A stretch of DNA of 64,000 nt from Dimorphilus gyrociliatus. Taxonomy: Eukaryota; Annelida; Polychaeta; Dinophilidae. The stretch's first letter is position 1; every line of letters starts with the position of its first letter. The stretch spans positions 2,408,946-2,472,945 of the forward strand of contig CAJFCJ010000006.1 of NCBI GenBank assembly GCA_904063045.1, given 5' to 3'. A program made the position numbers and the translations under genes. The notes beneath the pieces were generated by a model. The model was not told the origin of the DNA and did not search any database. It saw only the letters and a program-made list of their open reading frames with translations. Shown piece after piece: positions 62,276 through 64,000 of the stretch.

Positions 62276-63236
62276 TATATTTCTTTTAGTTTATCACTTT
62301 CCACTGTGTTATTATTTTTTTTCCAATATTTTCTTGATTCTTTTATTGATATTCTATAAATATTTTTTCTAATGTTTTCAGTTGCTTTTTCAGTTACAAT
62401 TTTAAACTGTTTAAAAAATAAAAAAAAAGAATTTATCAACCACCTCTGCTCTCCTGTCTTTCTCCTTTCATATATAAATTTTAGTTGACAGGTGAAGTGT
62501 ACCACAAAGAAATACCAGTATTGAAATTCCCTCAACACAGACGCCTTTATTTATTACTGAGTCACACAAACTATCTAAGATCGGCTCTCCATTCAAGCCA
62601 CGCCCCCATTATGATATCAGTATCTTATTAAAAAATGACGTACCCTCTTTAAATGAGAAATAACAACTGGTAGAGTAGAAATATGTAAAGATAAATTATT
62701 TTCTACTTACCTGGCTAAAAACGAAATGTATAAATAAAAACTATACGGACTCTATGCCTGATTAGTATTATAGAACCCACAGGGGAATTTCAATGCTAGT
62801 TTAAGCCTATAACAACGAAAAATTGACGAAAGATACAGCTTTTTACCCAAAAATTGTATATCAATGCATATATACTGCACATGGAAAAAATTCTATTCTA
62901 TGCGAAGGTTAATGTATGTACAATAGAAAAACAAATAGTACAACCTTTAGAAGCTACCGAATGTAAAACGTTCAAAAAGTTAGAGATAAGACTATGTGCT
63001 TTAGTCTCTAGGCCTAAAAAGCCTTGAACACACCTCTCGCAAAAAGAATAGATTTCGTGTTGGAATGTGAAAAAGATGCAGCTAAGAACAACCCTATTTC
63101 TTTACAATCCTTTGACTGGTTGTTGAAAAGTTAATAAAAAATCATAAAAAAAACCCGTCCCGTGTCTTAACATTAGCATTAAAAGAATTTCCTGCAATTT
63201 CATATAGGCTTACAATATCGTAAAATATCCCGTAAA

Positions 63237-63277
<41 letters not shown>

Positions 63278-63823
63278 AGTATTCAAAAACTCAAGATAAG
63301 ACATTAAAAATAGCAAATATTCGCAAAAATGCGTAATATTTAAAAACTATTTATATATAGTTACCTTGTTAGAAAAGAATTTATTATCAGTATAATTTAA
63401 AAGAAAAAAAACAATGAAAAAACTGTTTTCTCATCTTTAATTGTTTAAAAAAATTTCACAAATATATTTCATTCAAGTGAATTGAATAGAAGAATATTTT
63501 TCCTTTTGTTTTTTTTTTGTTATAGCGTCTTTTCTCTATCTTTATAGTTTCTCTTTCCATATTTCTGGTTGACTTTCTTTCTCTCTTAGATGCAATATAA
63601 AACATATTATATATACAGTATATCTGCGACATATGATAATCTGAATAATTCTATTGTTTAAAACTATAAAAGATATTTGCATAAACACATATAAGAATAT
63701 GTGTATAAATATCTACATACAGATTTTAATTGCGCAAATAGTCGTTATTTTTTTTTTGCAATGACGAAAGAACGAACAAAACAAAGAAAACAAAAACAAA
63801 ACAAAATGTTTTCATTAACTGTT
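62276..63823. other. Spliced 5' leader and promoter region of the MISP-like gene
   Basis: On the minus strand a strong acceptor (T-rich tract and AAACAG) at about 62407 begins the leader exon that contains the start codon. Two good donors lie upstream, CCAG|GTAAGTAG near 62711 and AACAAG|GTAACTA near 63363, and could define alternative first exons. A (GA)n repeat covers about 63237-63277. No coding region is seen until the gene at the right edge. Confidence 0.5.
63237..63277. repeat. (GA)n microsatellite
   Basis: About 20 GA units with one interruption (GAAAGA), upstream of the MISP-like gene. Confidence 0.9.
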
Positions 63824-64000
63824 TTAAACTGTTAGGGCGAGGTCGACAACCCCACTCTCTAATACTGGTACAAAGTACTCTCCATCCCTTACGGATAATA
63901 ATAGAATAGTCTTATCTATATGAGATCTTCTTTTGAGTTCCCTGTGGCATGGTATCCATCTGTGTACGACTAAACCTTCTGTTCCCCTTTCTGGTACCCA
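63824..64000 (-). CDS. C-terminal exon of an unidentified protein (partial, runs off right edge)
   Basis: On the minus strand an open frame enters from the right edge and ends at TAA (63826-63824), giving 58 residues. Its composition is that of a folded coding exon: it is much GC-richer than its surroundings, and it contains Trp, Cys, His and charged residues (LVVHRWIPCHRELKRRSHID), then a strand-like LLLSVRDGEYFVPVLE and a short end DLALTV. It continues without a stop to the window edge. I do not recognise the family. A gap of about 1.5 kb separates it from the MISP-like start codon, so it belongs to a different gene in the same orientation. Confidence 0.65.
   Translation of the reverse strand, partial: WVPERGTEGLVVHRWIPCHRELKRRSHIDKTILLLSVRDGEYFVPVLESGVVDLALTV

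Noticed and set aside
1-64000. Transposons, tRNA or rRNA genes, CRISPR arrays, viral sequences
   Set aside because: Looked for terminal repeats, transposase or reverse-transcriptase motifs, tRNA boxes and regular direct repeats; found only simple microsatellites.

Overview
The window is nuclear DNA from a small-genome invertebrate animal. It is AT-rich and gene-dense, with about 21 genes in 64 kb. Genes are split by GT-AG introns, many only 50-70 bp long. Microsatellites are common, and I see no transposon, tRNA, rRNA, CRISPR or viral gene. The gene set (ribosomal proteins, KIF9, a DCDC1-like protein, FAM98, a class C receptor, ETS, LIV-1 zinc transporters) is animal. A compact annelid such as a miniaturised interstitial worm would fit, but the lineage is inference. 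I joined exons by hand. All completed multi-exon models sum to a whole number of codons, which supports the splice sites chosen.

Layout from left to right. 1-1271: no gene recognised. 1272-2241 (+): a small immunoglobulin-domain membrane protein. 2571-3338 (+): methionine-R-sulfoxide reductase B. 3807-4448 (+): ribosomal protein S19. 4772-7788 (-): a PFTAIRE kinase (CDK14/15), head to head with KIF9 at 7965-12185 (+) across a 176-bp promoter holding a palindromic NRF1-like site. 12971-15674 (-): a four-thioredoxin-domain ER protein (TXNDC5/ERp46-like), head to head with ribosomal protein P1 at 15994-16630 (+). Then, all on + and 200-340 bp apart: a myosin regulatory light chain (16900-17752), nucleoporin NUP42 (18052-19653), a spinster-like MFS carrier (19991-22076) and an ABCA-type transporter (22283-27686). 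27932-37877 (-): a 27-exon DCDC1-like doublecortin/ricin protein. 38377-38613 (+): a small membrane-protein ORF. 39044-39547 (+): profilin. 40157-41457 (-): a very short ETS factor.

42904-45201 and 49219-52224 (both -): two tandem LIV-1 family zinc transporters separated by 4 kb that looks like the long spliced 5' leader of the first. 52796-54787 (+): FAM98, head to head with the second zinc transporter. 55276-57799 (+): a divergent metabotropic-glutamate-like receptor. 58181-62275 (-): a MISP/AKAP2-like protein with six acidic/basic helical repeats and a PP1-docking motif. 63824-64000 (-): the C-terminus of an unidentified gene running off the right edge.

The genes do not form one pathway; most are housekeeping or cytoskeletal. 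The most unusual items are: a duplicated last coding exon of exactly equal length in the MFS carrier, which predicts two alternative twelfth membrane helices; an ABCA protein whose ATP sites are heavily eroded; a tandem zinc-transporter pair with very different intron numbers; and a 161-residue ETS protein. I found no clear new multi-gene system.
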